DNA from: Spirogloea muscicola
Taxonomy: Eukaryota > Streptophyta > Zygnematophyceae > Spirogloeales > Spirogloeaceae
Length of the DNA: 38,182 nt
NCBI GenBank assembly: GCA_009602725.1
Contig: WELB01000093.1
Location: 310,774-348,955, forward strand
Direction: 5' to 3'
The position numbers were made by a program, and so were the translations under genes. Positions 6,124-17,760 of the stretch are shown here, piece after piece. The notes beneath the pieces were generated by a model, which did no database searches, had not been told where the DNA came from, and saw only the letters and a list, made by a program, of their open reading frames with translations. Position 1 is the first letter of the stretch; every line of letters begins with the position of its first letter.

Positions 6124-9100
6124 TACACGCGCGGCGACAAGCGGTCGGGCGTGTCCAAGGCCGTCCACCCGCAGCGCGACGGCTTCGACCTCAACAAATG
6201 GAAGCTCATCTTCAACGAGACCTTCCGGGTGAGGCGCCGGCCTGTCCGCCGCGTCTACTGCCGCGTCCCCCGCGTCCGGCAACGGTCCCAAAGGAGAGCC
6301 GTCTGCCAGATGCGACGCTCTGGTGATCGTCGTCCATTGGGGCGCTGCCGGCTTGACACGCACAGCCACTGCCTGTCGGGCTCCGCCATGGCTCCCGCTT
6401 CTGCAGATACCGGCGACGCTGTACAAGGAGGACCTGGGGCACGGGAAGCACCAGTACCAGAAGAAGTGCGTGGTGTTCGCGCTGTGCAAGATGGGCGCCG
6501 ACAAGGCCGGGCTGCAGGGCGAGCCGCTGGGCCGCGCCGTCGTCGACCTCGCGCCCTTTGGCGACGGCCGGGCCCCCGTGCCGCACGCCGTCAAGCTGGC
6601 CACCAGCAAGAGCCTGTACGCCACACTGGGCGACTGCGAGCTCCAGCTCACCGTCCAACTCAGCCCGGCTTTTCGCCAGGCCATGAGGTTCGTAGGCCCC
6701 TCCGCCTTGCCGCTGCGCATGGCAGCTGCTCCTCCGGCAAAGACTGGCCGGTGCAGCCGCCACTTTTGTGGGGCATCACAACATCAGCCGCAAATGCTGG
6801 CGTCCCGGCCTCCCTACACGGTGTTGCTTTACTAAGACATTGAGCGCAGCCGCCTGTCCTGGCTTGCTTCGCTTGCAGCGCCATAGAGCGGCAGAAGAGC
6901 CTGGCCATCTCCGCGCCCTTTGGCGGTGGAAGAATGGACACGCAGGCGGCACTGGAGATGCTCCGCAGGTTTGCACGACGCGGGCAGCCTGCTTGACGCG
7001 CTACAGGCTTCGGCAGATGGTCGTGCTGCAGCATTCCTGTGGTCAGTCCAAAGTTATGATGAGCACTCTAACGAGATCCACGAGCATGTTGGACCCCCTT
7101 GTGTTTGCAGCATGAATAGCGAGAAGACCGAGGTGTCAGCACCCTTCGCGGCTGCAAAGATGGACAGCGCGCACGCACTGGCCATGCTGCAGAGGTGCTA
7201 GCCGTCTGCCGCCGCAGCTCGCTGCAATTGTTTGCAGCCTCAAAGTGCTGCTTGGTCCAATATTACCAGTCGCTCTCAGTTGACCTCGCTAACACGTGCA
7301 ATGATGCCTCTTTCTTGCGCAGCATCAATGCCGCAAAGCCGCAGGAGGAGGTCTCGGCGCCTTTTGCTGCATCCAAGATGGACACGAAGGACGCGCTTTT
7401 GCTACTCAAGCAGTAAGCTCCCGTTCCAGACTGACTTGTCAGGCTGACGTCAGCCGCCTCAGATGACCACATGTGTCAGATCGATGAAGGATACGCGATC
7501 GCAATCCACTTCTGCTACTTATCAACACCGCTCCTCTGCTGTGTTTCCCTGCATTTGTCGAAGTTTTCTGTTGCCTTCATGTTAACAGTGCCTGGAGCTT
7601 CTCTGAGACTGCAGGATATCAACAATGTAGTACATAGTGGGTTGTGCAAGATAGGCATGAGTAGGTGCAACAATTGTCGAGTAGGTGCCACAGCTCCTCA
7701 GAGTCGGGCCTTGTAAGGTGCACACCAATGTTGGTCATTGACTGGAGGACTGAGAGGAGCTGTTTATGTGGATGGCCTCTGGTGGCGGCAGACTCAAGGA
7801 GGAGGGGCCAGAACCGCCGTTGGTCTTGCCGTCAGCATCGGTGCACAGCAGGGGCCAATCGTTCGACAGGAGCAACGTCTCGACAGCCGGCTCGCAGGAT
7901 GACATCCAGGACATCCTGGCGAAGCTGATGAGTGACGACGATGAGGCAGGCGCCAGGGAGGACCAGGGCGAGGACGACAACAAGATGTTCACGGACGATG
8001 AGGAAGGGCCACCAACCTTCTCATCCGCAGACTTTGGCGAGCACGAGTGGAAGTCGCCGTACTCGCCTGAGTCGGAGTACGGTGGCCGTTCTAGCTTCGA
8101 GGAGTCTCCTCCACGGGAGTTCTTGTTGAAGGTAGTCAAGCCCCTTCGCAGGGCTGCTCCTGCTCTTTCGTGTTCTTGCTGCAATGTGGAGAAGACTTCT
8201 TCTGTTGCTGCTCAGAGGACTTCGCAGTAACAAGCTCAGTAGGGGTTTCCAAATATTTGCCACTTACTTAGAGTGTCTGCACCATAAAGTCCTGCACAGA
8301 TCTGGAGGAAGCCAACAGGATATAAGGTTTGCTGATTTTGTATGGAACAGGATAATGACAGCGTCGCCAGCCACTCGAGTGCGGGGGAGAAAAACTCTGG
8401 GCGGGCAGGCAAGGTGATGCATAACGGTCCAGGCGCAAATGGTCAGACACTTTCCCAGGAGAGCAACGACGTGCCAAATGGGGTGGACCATCACAGGTCT
8501 CGACCAAAGCTGATGCCCTTCCAGAAACTCGTTTACAATCAGATGCTAGAAGGAGCGTTTCCCCCTTCTGGTGATGTCATGCACTTGCATGCACGTGGAC
8601 GGCTGTGTGCTTGAGGTTATGCATGTGGACGGCTGGTGACCATGTGTTCTTGTGAGACCTATCAGCGACGACGAACTGCCCAACAATGTCGGCAGCACAC
8701 ACCACAAGCTGGTGGCAAGTGCGGGTGCGACGCTGCCACCGGTGGAAGCGGGCGTCCAGCCCGGCACGTCCAATGTCAAGTTCCCGAAACGCGTGCATGG
8801 TGTCAGCAAGGAGCTCGACTACCCAAAGGACTACCATCCGCCGCCGGTTGCAGCGCAACCGCGTGGCACACGCTCGGCCGGATCTAGCCCGCTCCACGCC
8901 AAGGCCAGCCTTGGCGATGAACAACCGGAAGCCATCGAGGAGCGCGACTTTGACCTCAATGACCTGACTGAGGAGAGGCTGACTTTCAGGGAGATTGACA
9001 TCTGCTATGGGGACGAGGAGGAACTCCTTACTGCGGCGGGCATCGTCGAGGCAGACAGCGAGGCCGCGCCGGACGACGGCAACGAGGCAGCAGATGGTGG

Positions 9101-12100
9101 CGAGGCAGAGGAAGGTGACTTGCAGCACGGACAAGATGGCCATGGGGAGGAGCAACAGGCGCATGTGGATGCGGAGGGGTTGATGGCGGCAAAGGACAGA
9201 GGGCTGATGGGCAAACTTACTGAAGGTGGCAAGCTGGCGGCAAGCACGTCAAGCAAGGACTTAACGGCAGGGACCCTGCATGATGCTGCACCTATGGGTC
9301 CAGCAGGGCCAGAAGAGAAAGCTGCAGAGGGGAGGGAGGTGGTGCATGAAGCGGCAAGCGAGTTGGAGAGCAGGAGTGAGCAGAACAGAGAAAGTGGCGC
9401 TTCCAGCGGGAGCAAGAAGGAGCGGCGGCGTACACTGATTGAGCAGACCATGGAGCGCGACAGAGTGTCAGAGCCGCGGGACTTACGGGGCCAGAGCCGG
9501 CCAGAGAAGGGCGGCGAGCGCACCAAGGTCATCGAGCGGCAGGTGGAGGAGGCCAAGAAGGCCGCTGCGTCGCTGGCGCTGGCAGCGACGGCCACCAAGG
9601 AGGACCCTTACTACTCCGAGCCCGACGTTGTAGGCGCCGGCAGCGAGGGCGCGGGCACCGGCGCGCGCTTCTCAGCGGCGGCTCTCACGAAGCTGCAGAA
9701 GCAGAAGGCGCAGGCAGAGGAGAAGGGGATGAGGATGCGCATCCTGCTCATGGAGCAGGAGGCCTCCAAGGACAAGAAGCGGATGGAGGAGATGGAGGCT
9801 GATGCCGCAGAGCTGGAGACCAAGCTGCAGGTACCATCCCACCATGGCAGCGAAGCTGCATCATAAGAGGTGGCTGGGACAATCGCAGACCATAAAAGCG
9901 CTTATATGACCAGCTGGGCACTCTGCAGGGTGACGCTAATAAGAGGAAATGGTCTTTGTTTGGTGCCACAGGCTGCCAATGCCGCTGTAGCTGCAGCCGA
10001 GTGCCGCGCTGTTGCAGCTGAGGCCCTGGCGGAGCAGCACGAGAGGAGCCTCGTGCGCATGCCCTGGGAGCTGAGGTACCTGCAAGGCAACTCACTGCGA
10101 GAAGCATATGGCAGCAAACTGAGGATCGACCTTGGCTGTATGGAGGTAATTGGCCGTTTGGAAGCAAAGGACTGTGCTGATCAACTCATGCATGGTGTCC
10201 ATGCATGCAGGGATCGGTCCGTGATGGAGGTCGCAGTGTATGGCTTCTCGGACACGCACGGAAGCTCGTGCCACAAGATGCACACGCCCGCACGGCGGCT
10301 GGCCCGGGCATACTTCCATGCGCGGCAGAAGGAGTGCCTGGAGCGCGTGGAGCATACCGCCAGGGCCGCGGTGTCTGCCCTGGTCCTCGCCGCGCGGTCG
10401 AGCGGCGAGGACGTCGGCAGGTGTGGCCCCTGCCGGCATAACTTTGTGAAACTTTCTCACTGAGCCTGCTTGAGGTAGGACTACAACTTGGACAGGAGTT
10501 GACCACAGTGACCTTTATTGACTATGTTTGAGTGACCGGACATTCCCATTTGCAGGTTGGTCTTTTGGTGGTCCAACTGCGTGATGCTCCGCGAGATCAT
10601 AGCCATGGCCACTGAGCAGGAGGCGCACCTCGCGCAAAGGGCAGCGGCATTGGCGAGGGCTGCGGAGGCTGCTGCAGCGGCGGCAAACCAAGCAGCGCCG
10701 CTGGTCAGCAAGATCATGCTGCGAAGCTCCTCAACACTCAGCGCGGCTGCAACGACTGGCGGCCCTGAGGCAGCGCTACGCAAGTCGGCCAGCGAGAGGC
10801 AGGGTGGTACTTCGCGAGACGAATCCACAGTCGACTCCGTCAGTGAGGAACAGGCGGAGGGTGGAGAGGAGGGCAAGGAGAAGCAGGTGGACTATGGGAC
10901 GCGGGGCGCAACGGTGGCCGGGCTGGCACATGATGGTGCAGACTGGGAGCAGCCGCAGGCCTTGCTGGCAGCGCTGGCACGTGTCGAGCGCTGGCTGCAC
11001 AGCCGCGTCCTGCAGATCATCTGGTGGCATGTGAGCACAGCGCACCTTGCTTCTGTTGATGATGTTGGTCATAATGCTCTGTCTATCAACCTCTCTCATT
11101 AACATTGGAGCTAATAACATTGGAGCTAGGTATATATAAGTGCTGACTTACTTTACGTGCTGAGGAATTGTGCCTAGAATTGTCGCCACACTGGTTTTGT
11201 TTTTCATCGCACAACATCACTCCCCACTTCAAGTTTGTCAAATAGTGAAGATGCAGAAGCTGCAACAGCAGCTTTGCTTGCATTCACAGACTGTTGTGTT
11301 GTATTCACACAAGTCCCCTCCCTTGCATTTATCTTCACAGAGACCAAGTGGAGGCTGATATTGTCCTGCTCCCTTTCATGAACCTCTGCTGCATGTAGAT
11401 CATGACGCCAGCCATGCAGAAGAAGGACAAGCAGACGGCCAAGGCAGCCACAGCGCCGCCAGTGCGCCTGGAGAGCATTCCGCTGGATAGTGAGCTGTGC
11501 AGGGCAGACAGCCTAAAACCTTCGGTGACAGGTCAGCCGCAGTTGCATCCTCTTGCAGGCGTCCGCACACATCTCTCAAGCATGCCTTCTCAATTTCTCA
11601 ACAACCGATTCGTAATACATGTGCACTGAGAGTCCAGATTGTCTGGCAGAGCACCAGCAGCACCTCTGAGCTCCAGATTAATCAGAAGCGGAATAAGTAA
11701 TAAGTGTTGCCCAGCAGTAGATGTTACCTCACCATACTGGTGAAGGGCAAGCAACAATGACCTGGCAGTTAGGATCAGCCATGACGAATAGCCGTGATGC
11801 AACTTATAAAGGTTACGTTGCTAATGACCGGCTTCTCACATCACGGCCACTTGCTCCTCTGCCAGGAGAAAGCCCCGGACGCCAGGCAGAGGGGGCAATC
11901 TCACGCTGGCGGTGGGCGCTGCTGGAGGTGTTCCGGAAGCTGTGCCCGGCACGCGGCATCGGCGAGGACTGCGGCTGCCTGCCGACGCTAACGTGGCAGG
12001 TCCTGGAGCAGTGTGGCGCACGCCTGGACACCGCGCTGTTCAACGCGCTCCTTCGCGACGGCGGAGGTGCCGGGATGCCCACTGACCCCGTGTCGGACCC

Positions 12101-13576
12101 CCTGACGGAGCCCGCCGCACTGCCAATCCAGCCGGGCCAGCTGACCTTTGGTGGCGGAGTCCAACTGAAAATTGCTGTAAGCTAAGACTATGGAAAGAGT
12201 TTGCGAAGAATTCTAATCAGCACCTGTACAACATCACAGATTATTGTAACCTTTGACTACCAGAAAGGCCTCATGAAGCGGCCAACGCCATGCAGTATTC
12301 TAATACTGACATGGCTTACTTTTACATATTGGGTCCCCTCTCAGATTAGCGCGTGGAGCGCGGTGCTGACTGAGATCCGGTGCACCTTGGCGCCGGTGTT
12401 GACCAAGAGGCGCACGGTGCCAGATCGCAAGGTTGCGCACCTGGCTGCGGCTGCAGAGGCAGGCCACGAGGACGCAGATTGCGACGGGGGCGTGGATGTG
12501 GAGCGCTTCCAGCAGCTGCGTGCACTGGCGGACCTGCTCATGCTTCCCAAGGAGATGCTAATGGACCACGCAGTCCGCAAAGAGGTGAGGAGGCTGTAAG
12601 GATTTCTGCAACCGCAGATATAAATGTCATCCAATGGAACCTTGGTGCTGTGCACCAGAGTGGCGACTTGGCATTGCCTGCCCGGTCAGAGTAATCTGAG
12701 GACGAGAGACCACAGCTGTAATTGAAGCTGAATTTGAGATCATGCACCTTACAATTTAGACCTTGCATCTCAAACAATCTCGAGACAAGTTGGCAAAGCC
12801 AATACTTTGTTATCACACAGATGACGTTCGCTTTGAAGACAATCTGGACACAATTCTAATCAGCATTTACAGTACAGTACAGCACTTAAGGCACGGATCT
12901 TACTCTCTCATACGGGCAATGCAGGCGTGTTCCAACCTTAGCCTCGCAGTTATCCGGCGGATTATTACGCTCTTTCAGACGGACGAGCTTGCGCCGGATG
13001 CCATCTCTCCCTCACTAGTTGCTGCGCTCAATGCTGAGGTAAGCTCTCTCATACGCTGTAATCAGGTTCGTATTTGTAGATTGTAATCAGGTTCGTATTT
13101 GTAGATTGCCGTGAACAATTCTCATCTTCAATCATTGCTGGGTACCTCCAATAGTACATGACTGATCGCTGCAATTAGAACTTCTGAATGATGGTTTGGT
13201 TGCACTGTGCTAAGAGAATTTCCTTGATTTACTGCCGCAGATAGCAATCAAGGGCAGGAAAAACCAGGAGTTGCCAAATGAGACGTGGAGCTCAACGCTG
13301 CCAGCCGTCATAACGCCCTATGTCCCGCCGCCGCCGGCCGTCGTCCGTGCGCTGATTGCTGGTAATGGCAAGCCTGTGGGCATACGGAGCGCCAAGGTCC
13401 CAATCCTGGAGCGCGGGTATGCAAGCGACGACGACATCAACGAAGCTGAGTCCCCGTTGGAGCTCCTTGTTGACGGCCTCACCATCACTCCGCGTAGCGC
13501 AGTGAGCACAATGGAGCAGCCCAAGGAAAGCACCAAGGAGGGATACCGCCTTCTGCGAGCGGCGCTTGTGACTTGA
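6124..13576 (+). CDS. NT-C2 domain protein of a plant DIL-like family, multi-exon, 5' end missing
   Basis: Phase-consistent exons: 6124-6228, 6407-6687, 6879-6968, 7111-7194, 7323-7412, 7792-8131, 8351-about 8496, about 8666-9830, 9972-10420, 10556-11030, 11399-11531, 11866-12176, 12345-12584, 12925-13038, 13241-13576. They give about 1450 codons without the N-terminus. Exons 1-2 carry NT-C2 signatures (DLNKWKLIFNETFR, TLYKEDLG, GRAVVDLAPFGD). Exons 3-5 are three copies of a 28-30-residue repeat. The middle is acidic and low-complexity, ending in a coiled coil (about 9640-10040). The last third is strikingly like land-plant NT-C2 family proteins as I remember them: HTPARRLARAYFHARQKE, VFWWSNCVMLREII, GCLPTLTWQVLEQCGARLD, PTDPVSDPL, LPKEMLMDHAVRKE and YASDDDINEAESPL. 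NT-C2 proteins commonly link membranes to actin or organelle movement; any such role here is inference. The junction at 8496/8666 is uncertain. Confidence 0.8.
6879..7412 (+). repeat. Three tandem symmetric exons, each encoding one SAPF-MD repeat
   Basis: The exons at 6879-6968 (90 nt), 7111-7194 (84 nt) and 7323-7412 (90 nt) all begin and end in the same codon phase, so each can be added or skipped without a frameshift. Each encodes one repeat: SAPFGGGRMDTQAALEMLR, SAPFAAAKMDSAHALAMLQR and SAPFAASKMDTKDALLLLKQ. The introns between them are unalike, so this is old exon duplication. The motif (SAPF, small/basic residues, MD, then a short amphipathic helix with ALxxL) looks like a short linear docking motif. 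I know no name for it. Confidence 0.8.
13057..13106 (+). repeat. 25-bp tandem duplication in an intron
   Basis: The unit starting TGTAATCAGGTTCGTATTTG occurs twice head to tail (13057-13081 and 13082-13106), identical by eye. It lies just after the donor at 13039 in the last intron of the NT-C2 gene. Identical copies imply recent duplication. Confidence 0.8.
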
Positions 13577-14074
13577 ATGACTCATGTGGGTCACTGCTGC
13601 GTGTGGGTCAACATTGTATGCAGAGGAAATCAGCATGCAAGGATATCAGCATATCACTTACGAGTTGCTGACCAGCTGCAAGCAAAGTGCCCTGGTGGTC
13701 TGCTCTTGGGATTATGTGCATAATTATGCGCATGTGGCAGTATGGCAGATGATCACTAAACAGGAATGCATTGGTTGGAAACAGTCACTATTTTCAAGAC
13801 TGTTCTCCCAATCGAACACGTTGCACTTCGATACTGTACCCTTGTAACACTATTAGCACTTGTGAAGGTATTGTATACTTGTCAAATTTGTACTGCGCTC
13901 AGAGTGTGTTCTCTCCATTAAATTTTTTGACCTTGACATTCTTTTGAGTTGGCTATCACAGCCACCGCCTACGCATTGTAAGAGCTTCTCTTCTACGACA
14001 GTCTTTGCTGATCAATGTTAAGTTGGGAAGTTCAAGCCAGTAGTCATCAGCATTTGTCAATGATATTAAAAGAA
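13577..14074 (+). other. 3' flank of the NT-C2 gene; candidate polyadenylation signal
   Basis: The stop codon is TGA at 13574-13576. TGTAA at 13843-13847 fits the green-algal polyadenylation signal and would give a 3' UTR of about 280 nt. A weak hairpin-repeat relative (TTGGCTATCACAGCC) lies at 13931-13970. No further coding sequence is seen. Confidence 0.45.
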
Positions 14075-14211
14075 AGAGCGCGCCCATGGAGAAAGGGGGC
14101 CAGCAAAGCCAGCCCAGAAAGAATGGACAATGTCAGAAGCCAAAAAACACAAAAACAAAAAACACACAGCTAGGCAGCTAGAGAAGAAGACACGACGAAA
14201 TCACAGGAAGC
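14075..14211 (-). repeat. Hairpin repeat and 3' flank of the 14.2 kb retroelement
   Basis: Downstream of the minus-strand ORF stop, the flank contains the unit in standard order: the GGACATTGTCC-like dyad at about 14127-14135, T-rich spacer, GGGCTGGCTTTGCTGGCCCC, then CTCCATGGGCGCGC. Here the repeat is clearly the 3' flank of an element copy, about 70 bp after its stop. Confidence 0.7.
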
Positions 14212-14859
14212 TCAATACCCCCGGGTGAGCAACATCAGGTCGGAGTAGCTCGACGCAGGAAATGATGCATGCAGACGCGACCCAGAAGCAGCCGCGATAG
14301 CGCGGCCCGCACGCGAGTGGACGGCATAGGCGAGGGAGCGTTGGAGGGACACGGAGAGCCGCATCCGGAAGACCTGGGCCAGGGAGCCGGCCGCGTTGAA
14401 GCCGGGCAGCCCCCCTGGCAGACCCGGCCGCCGCTCGATGGCCTGCCGGGCAAGCCGCTGGAGGAGGTCCAGCCAGCCACGGCCATAGGCCCCGTGGACA
14501 TCGATGGCCAGGGCTGCGAACTCGTCGGCAGGCGGGTGATCAGCATATTTCCGTTCTTTGCCGCGGGCCGCCACAGCGACCGCATGCCCAGCGGTCGTCG
14601 CCGACTTGGAGGGGTTAGCGGAGTCGACACAGTCGGTGGTCACCACATCCGCGATGATTCGCGGACCGCCCCCGGGCGGGATGGCGACGAGGTCAGCGCG
14701 CCTGGTGTGGATCCGGCCGTCGTCGTCGCGCAGGATGGGCATTATTGACGAGTGCTCCACGGCCACTTTGTAACCCGCCTCGAGGAAGACGCCTTGCATG
14801 CCGTCCCTGAGCAGGTCGTGGGATCCGGTCCGCTCGCCGCATGATATTGCCATTGGCAT
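14212..14859 (-). pseudogene. 5'-truncated retroelement nuclease-ORF tail (215 aa)
   Basis: The minus-strand frame is open from about 14859 to the stop at 14212. It encodes AGYKVAVEHSSIMPILRDDD, RRADLVAIPPGGGPRIIADV, ERKYADHPPADEFAALAID, GSLAQVFRMRLSVSLQRSL and SSYSDLMLLTRGY. This is the best preserved copy of the short-tail subfamily. The D...(D) core of the presumed PD-(D/E)XK nuclease is intact, but the Cys/His cluster and everything upstream are missing. The truncation at the 5' side with an intact 3' end and flank is what target-primed reverse transcription would produce. The sequence beyond 14860 is unrelated. Confidence 0.75.
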
Positions 14860-15322
14860 TGAACATCTTGCGTACTCACCAACTCATGGTTGTGCACTTG
14901 CTGTGCTTGCTTCAATTTTGTTAGTTGTGATTGTGCAGCACTGCAGCTCCACCTGAAAGTAGGGGCACTTGATAGGACCGACGCCATAACATCAATTGCG
15001 ACTTTGCAAGCAACCGCCAACCCTGATGAAAGACTTACCATGGTCTTATCAAAATAGCTTGACGGGCATGGAAGGCTTGAATCAGCTTTGTCAGCCTTAA
15101 ACAGACAGAATCTTCTGGAAGTTAGTTGCCTGGTTGCACCCCAGCGGGAGCAAAGACCCTGAAGGTTTAGAACAGGTGGAATGAGTTAGTGGAACGTGAG
15201 GATTGAAATTTCCAATGTGGCATTGCAGGCTATAGTATTTCAGACTTAGAGCGTGTACTTCGAGCACTTGGTCTTAGGCTTCTGCCTTTTGCACTGCAGG
15301 GCAATTATATGATCCATGTGTT
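14860..15322. other. No gene seen; 3' flank of IBA57 and border of a retroelement fragment
   Basis: This is A/T-rich non-coding sequence between the truncated retroelement end and the minus-strand stop codon of the IBA57-like gene at 15323. I found no conserved exon or RNA gene and no clear TTACA (minus-strand TGTAA) close to that stop. Confidence 0.4.
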
Positions 15323-17760
15323 TCACGAGCCCTCTTCGTGACCCCACTCTGCCGGCCACCACTTTGGCCGTACTATGCGCACTCCGGCAGCGCCCTCGCC
15401 CTCGACAACAAGCGCGGCATTCTCTCTCAGCGCCGGCTGCAGCCGGAGGTACGCTAGACCCCGCGGCCCCGACGCGGCAGTCACACTTCCAACCTTCTTC
15501 CCGCCCTCTGCCTCCAGGACGACTGCGCCGGCTGCTACAGGCGTCTGTTGCTCTGCAAAGCTTGCCAGCGGAAGGGCAGGTCATCGTCTGCTCTGCTCTA
15601 GCTTCTTGTGCGTATGGTTTGCTTCTTCTGTCAAGACACTCACTGTAGAATTCATGGACTAGGTTGGTGGATATAGCTGCCACTAAGTATATGTCAATAT
15701 GAGCTAGAATTGTTGTGAACCACAGTAACAGATAAGCAGTTAGTCTAGTTGTTATCTACCCAGAGCTTTAATGGCAGGCAGAGAAGCCCTCCCACGAATA
15801 CTCAACACTACAACTTGCTACCTATGCGAATGAGCAAATATAGAGTGCAGACAGGTGAGGACGTGAAGCACCTTGCTTGCCGTCCCGCGACATGAACTGG
15901 ACGGGCAGCAGGCGCTTGCGGATGACACCACGATGATGCGTGCGCGCAGTCAGCTCCTGACCAATATAGCAGCCTTTGTCGAAGCTGATCGCATTCAGCG
16001 CCGCCAGGTTGTACTCCAGTGGCAGTGCCTCGCCTGCAACGGGCATATGAGACAATGTGTTAAGTGAAGTCGCCTGCAACGGGCACGTGGGACAATGTTC
16101 CCCGTCAAGAGCTAAAGCACATGTGTGAAAGCAGCATACAGGAAGAGCAACAGATCACAATGCAAACGACCACTGCAGTATAGTCACTGGTGGAGACATA
16201 TTTTGCCAACTATTCCTCTGCTACAGAACTACATGTTCAACTACATCAACCTTGGGGATGAAGAATGGTCATGCAACCATGCGCTTGTAGGTGCACCTGA
16301 GGGAATCTCCTTTGGCCCCTCAGCGACCCCCTCCTCAAAACGCCACAGCTGGTAGTGCCGCTCCTCGAGCTCCTCCTGGGCCTCCACAAGCGGCGCTGCC
16401 AAGCGAGCAAGCAGCGCATCTTATAGCTTTCAGTCGCTTATGCAGACTGGACTGCTTAAAGTGGCGACAGAAACCAATGCTTGTGTACCCACAAGCACAT
16501 CCAATATCTCCATCTCTCGTGATCGAGCAACGAGAAATTATGATTGGAGTGTTGATTGATCAGTTGTTTGGTCGGTTGAACAATCCTTGATTGCCCATGT
16601 AAGGTTCGGCAATGAGGGTAGATGGCTTACGGAAGTCAGGGAAGAGACCGCGGAGGCCAAGCGAGGGTAGGCGAGGGTCGCGGTGCCATGACCAGCCTGT
16701 GCTCTCAGCCTCGGCGGCGGCTTGGCCCTGGGGGTCGTTGGTGGCGCCGTACCCTACAGCTCCAGCTGCCTCCTCGGACGGCGTGCCGGGGTCGTCGGCC
16801 AGCACGCCGCCAAACCGCGCCCACACCATGAGCTCCGCCGACACGTCCTCGAAGCTCACCTTGGCCCTCAGGCGGTGCCTGCGCCGTGGATGGCCAGCCG
16901 AGCAGCGCCACGCTTAGTCACCGCCAAGCCCTGGCGGCACTGCCGGCTGATACATGGTGGCGTATCCGACTCATGGCTGGCTCAGCCGTGAGGCTGTACT
17001 TACTTCTTCAGCTCAGCGAGGAAGTCGTCGAGGATGCCTGCGTCGACGTCGGCGAGGAGCGCCGGAGCATCGGACGCGCTGCTGCCGTCGCCCTCGCTGG
17101 CAGGGCCGGAGCCCGCACGGTCGAGGCGCTCCACCGGCCGGCTCGGCCGATACAGGAACATGTCGAACAGGAAGCGGCCCTGCCGGCAGCCACCATCGCC
17201 GCCGCAGCCGCCGCCGTCGCCATCAGCGCCAGCTCTTGGCAATGGGTAGACAGTGAGCTCTGCCGTTCACGCTGAAGGCGGCGACCTGCGGGAGTGCCCA
17301 CCTGGGGGTTGAGCATGGCCGCGTACAGCGGCGGCAGCCGGGCGGCGGGCCGGTTGGGCGTCGGCGACGGCGCCGGCGCTGCCGCCTCCGGGGTCTCCGC
17401 CTCGCCCAGCCGGGACACGTCGTTGGTCACCAGGCCCTGAGATGGGCGCCCAGCAAATCTTGGGCGTTGGGCAGGGGCCGTCGCCGGTGCTCATGGCCGT
17501 CCCCGAGGCCCGCGACGACGGCAGTGGCGGCGGCAATGGAGGCAGCGGCGACGCGATACATATTAATGGTTGATTAGAAGCCAAACTAGAGGCCAATTAG
17601 AGCCTAATTGAGACGGCGGGCGGGCGGGCACCTGGAGGAACTTGACGGTGTCGGGGCCGTCGAAGCGGACGACGCCGCGGGAGGCGAGGCGGGCGGCGTG
17701 GGGGCCGCGCGAGCTCAGCGGCGTCGGCCCCGCCGAGGCCTCCGCCTCCGCCGCGCGCCN
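15323..17760 (-). CDS. IBA57: IBA57/YgfZ-type Fe-S cluster assembly protein, N-terminus in a gap
   Basis: Minus-strand exons in coding order: 17759 (gap edge)-17632, 17436-17302, 17179-17004, 16878-16631, 16395-16297, 16033-15872, 15531-15323. All junctions keep phase. Recognised blocks are [95 protein letters not shown] and [20 protein letters not shown]. The family signature [14 protein letters not shown] is present, as is the C-terminal [10 protein letters not shown] with WWPAEWG. In yeast and humans IBA57 acts with ISCA proteins in mitochondrial [4Fe-4S] maturation using a tetrahydrofolate-binding GcvT-like fold; plants also have an organellar YgfZ-type protein. Low-complexity insertions follow VSRLGEAE and VLADDPG. 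The transit peptide should lie in the 17760-18527 gap, so targeting (mitochondrion or plastid) cannot be told. Confidence 0.9.
16031..16099 (-). repeat. Duplicated splice acceptor in IBA57
   Basis: CGCCTGCAACGGGCA...GACAATGT occurs at 16031-16058 and again at 16071-16098, exactly 40 bp apart. On the minus strand each copy supplies the acceptor GCCCGTTGCAG|GC. The copy nearer the exon (exon start 16033) keeps the reading frame into EALPLEYN. The other (exon start 16073) would read G-D-F-T then TAA. So the gene carries an alternative acceptor that would truncate the protein before its KGCYIGQE signature. Confidence 0.7.

Noticed and set aside
7735-8184. Serine-rich minus-strand ORF
   Set aside because: It is the shadow of the acidic plus-strand exon 7792-8131, whose phases fit both neighbouring exons.
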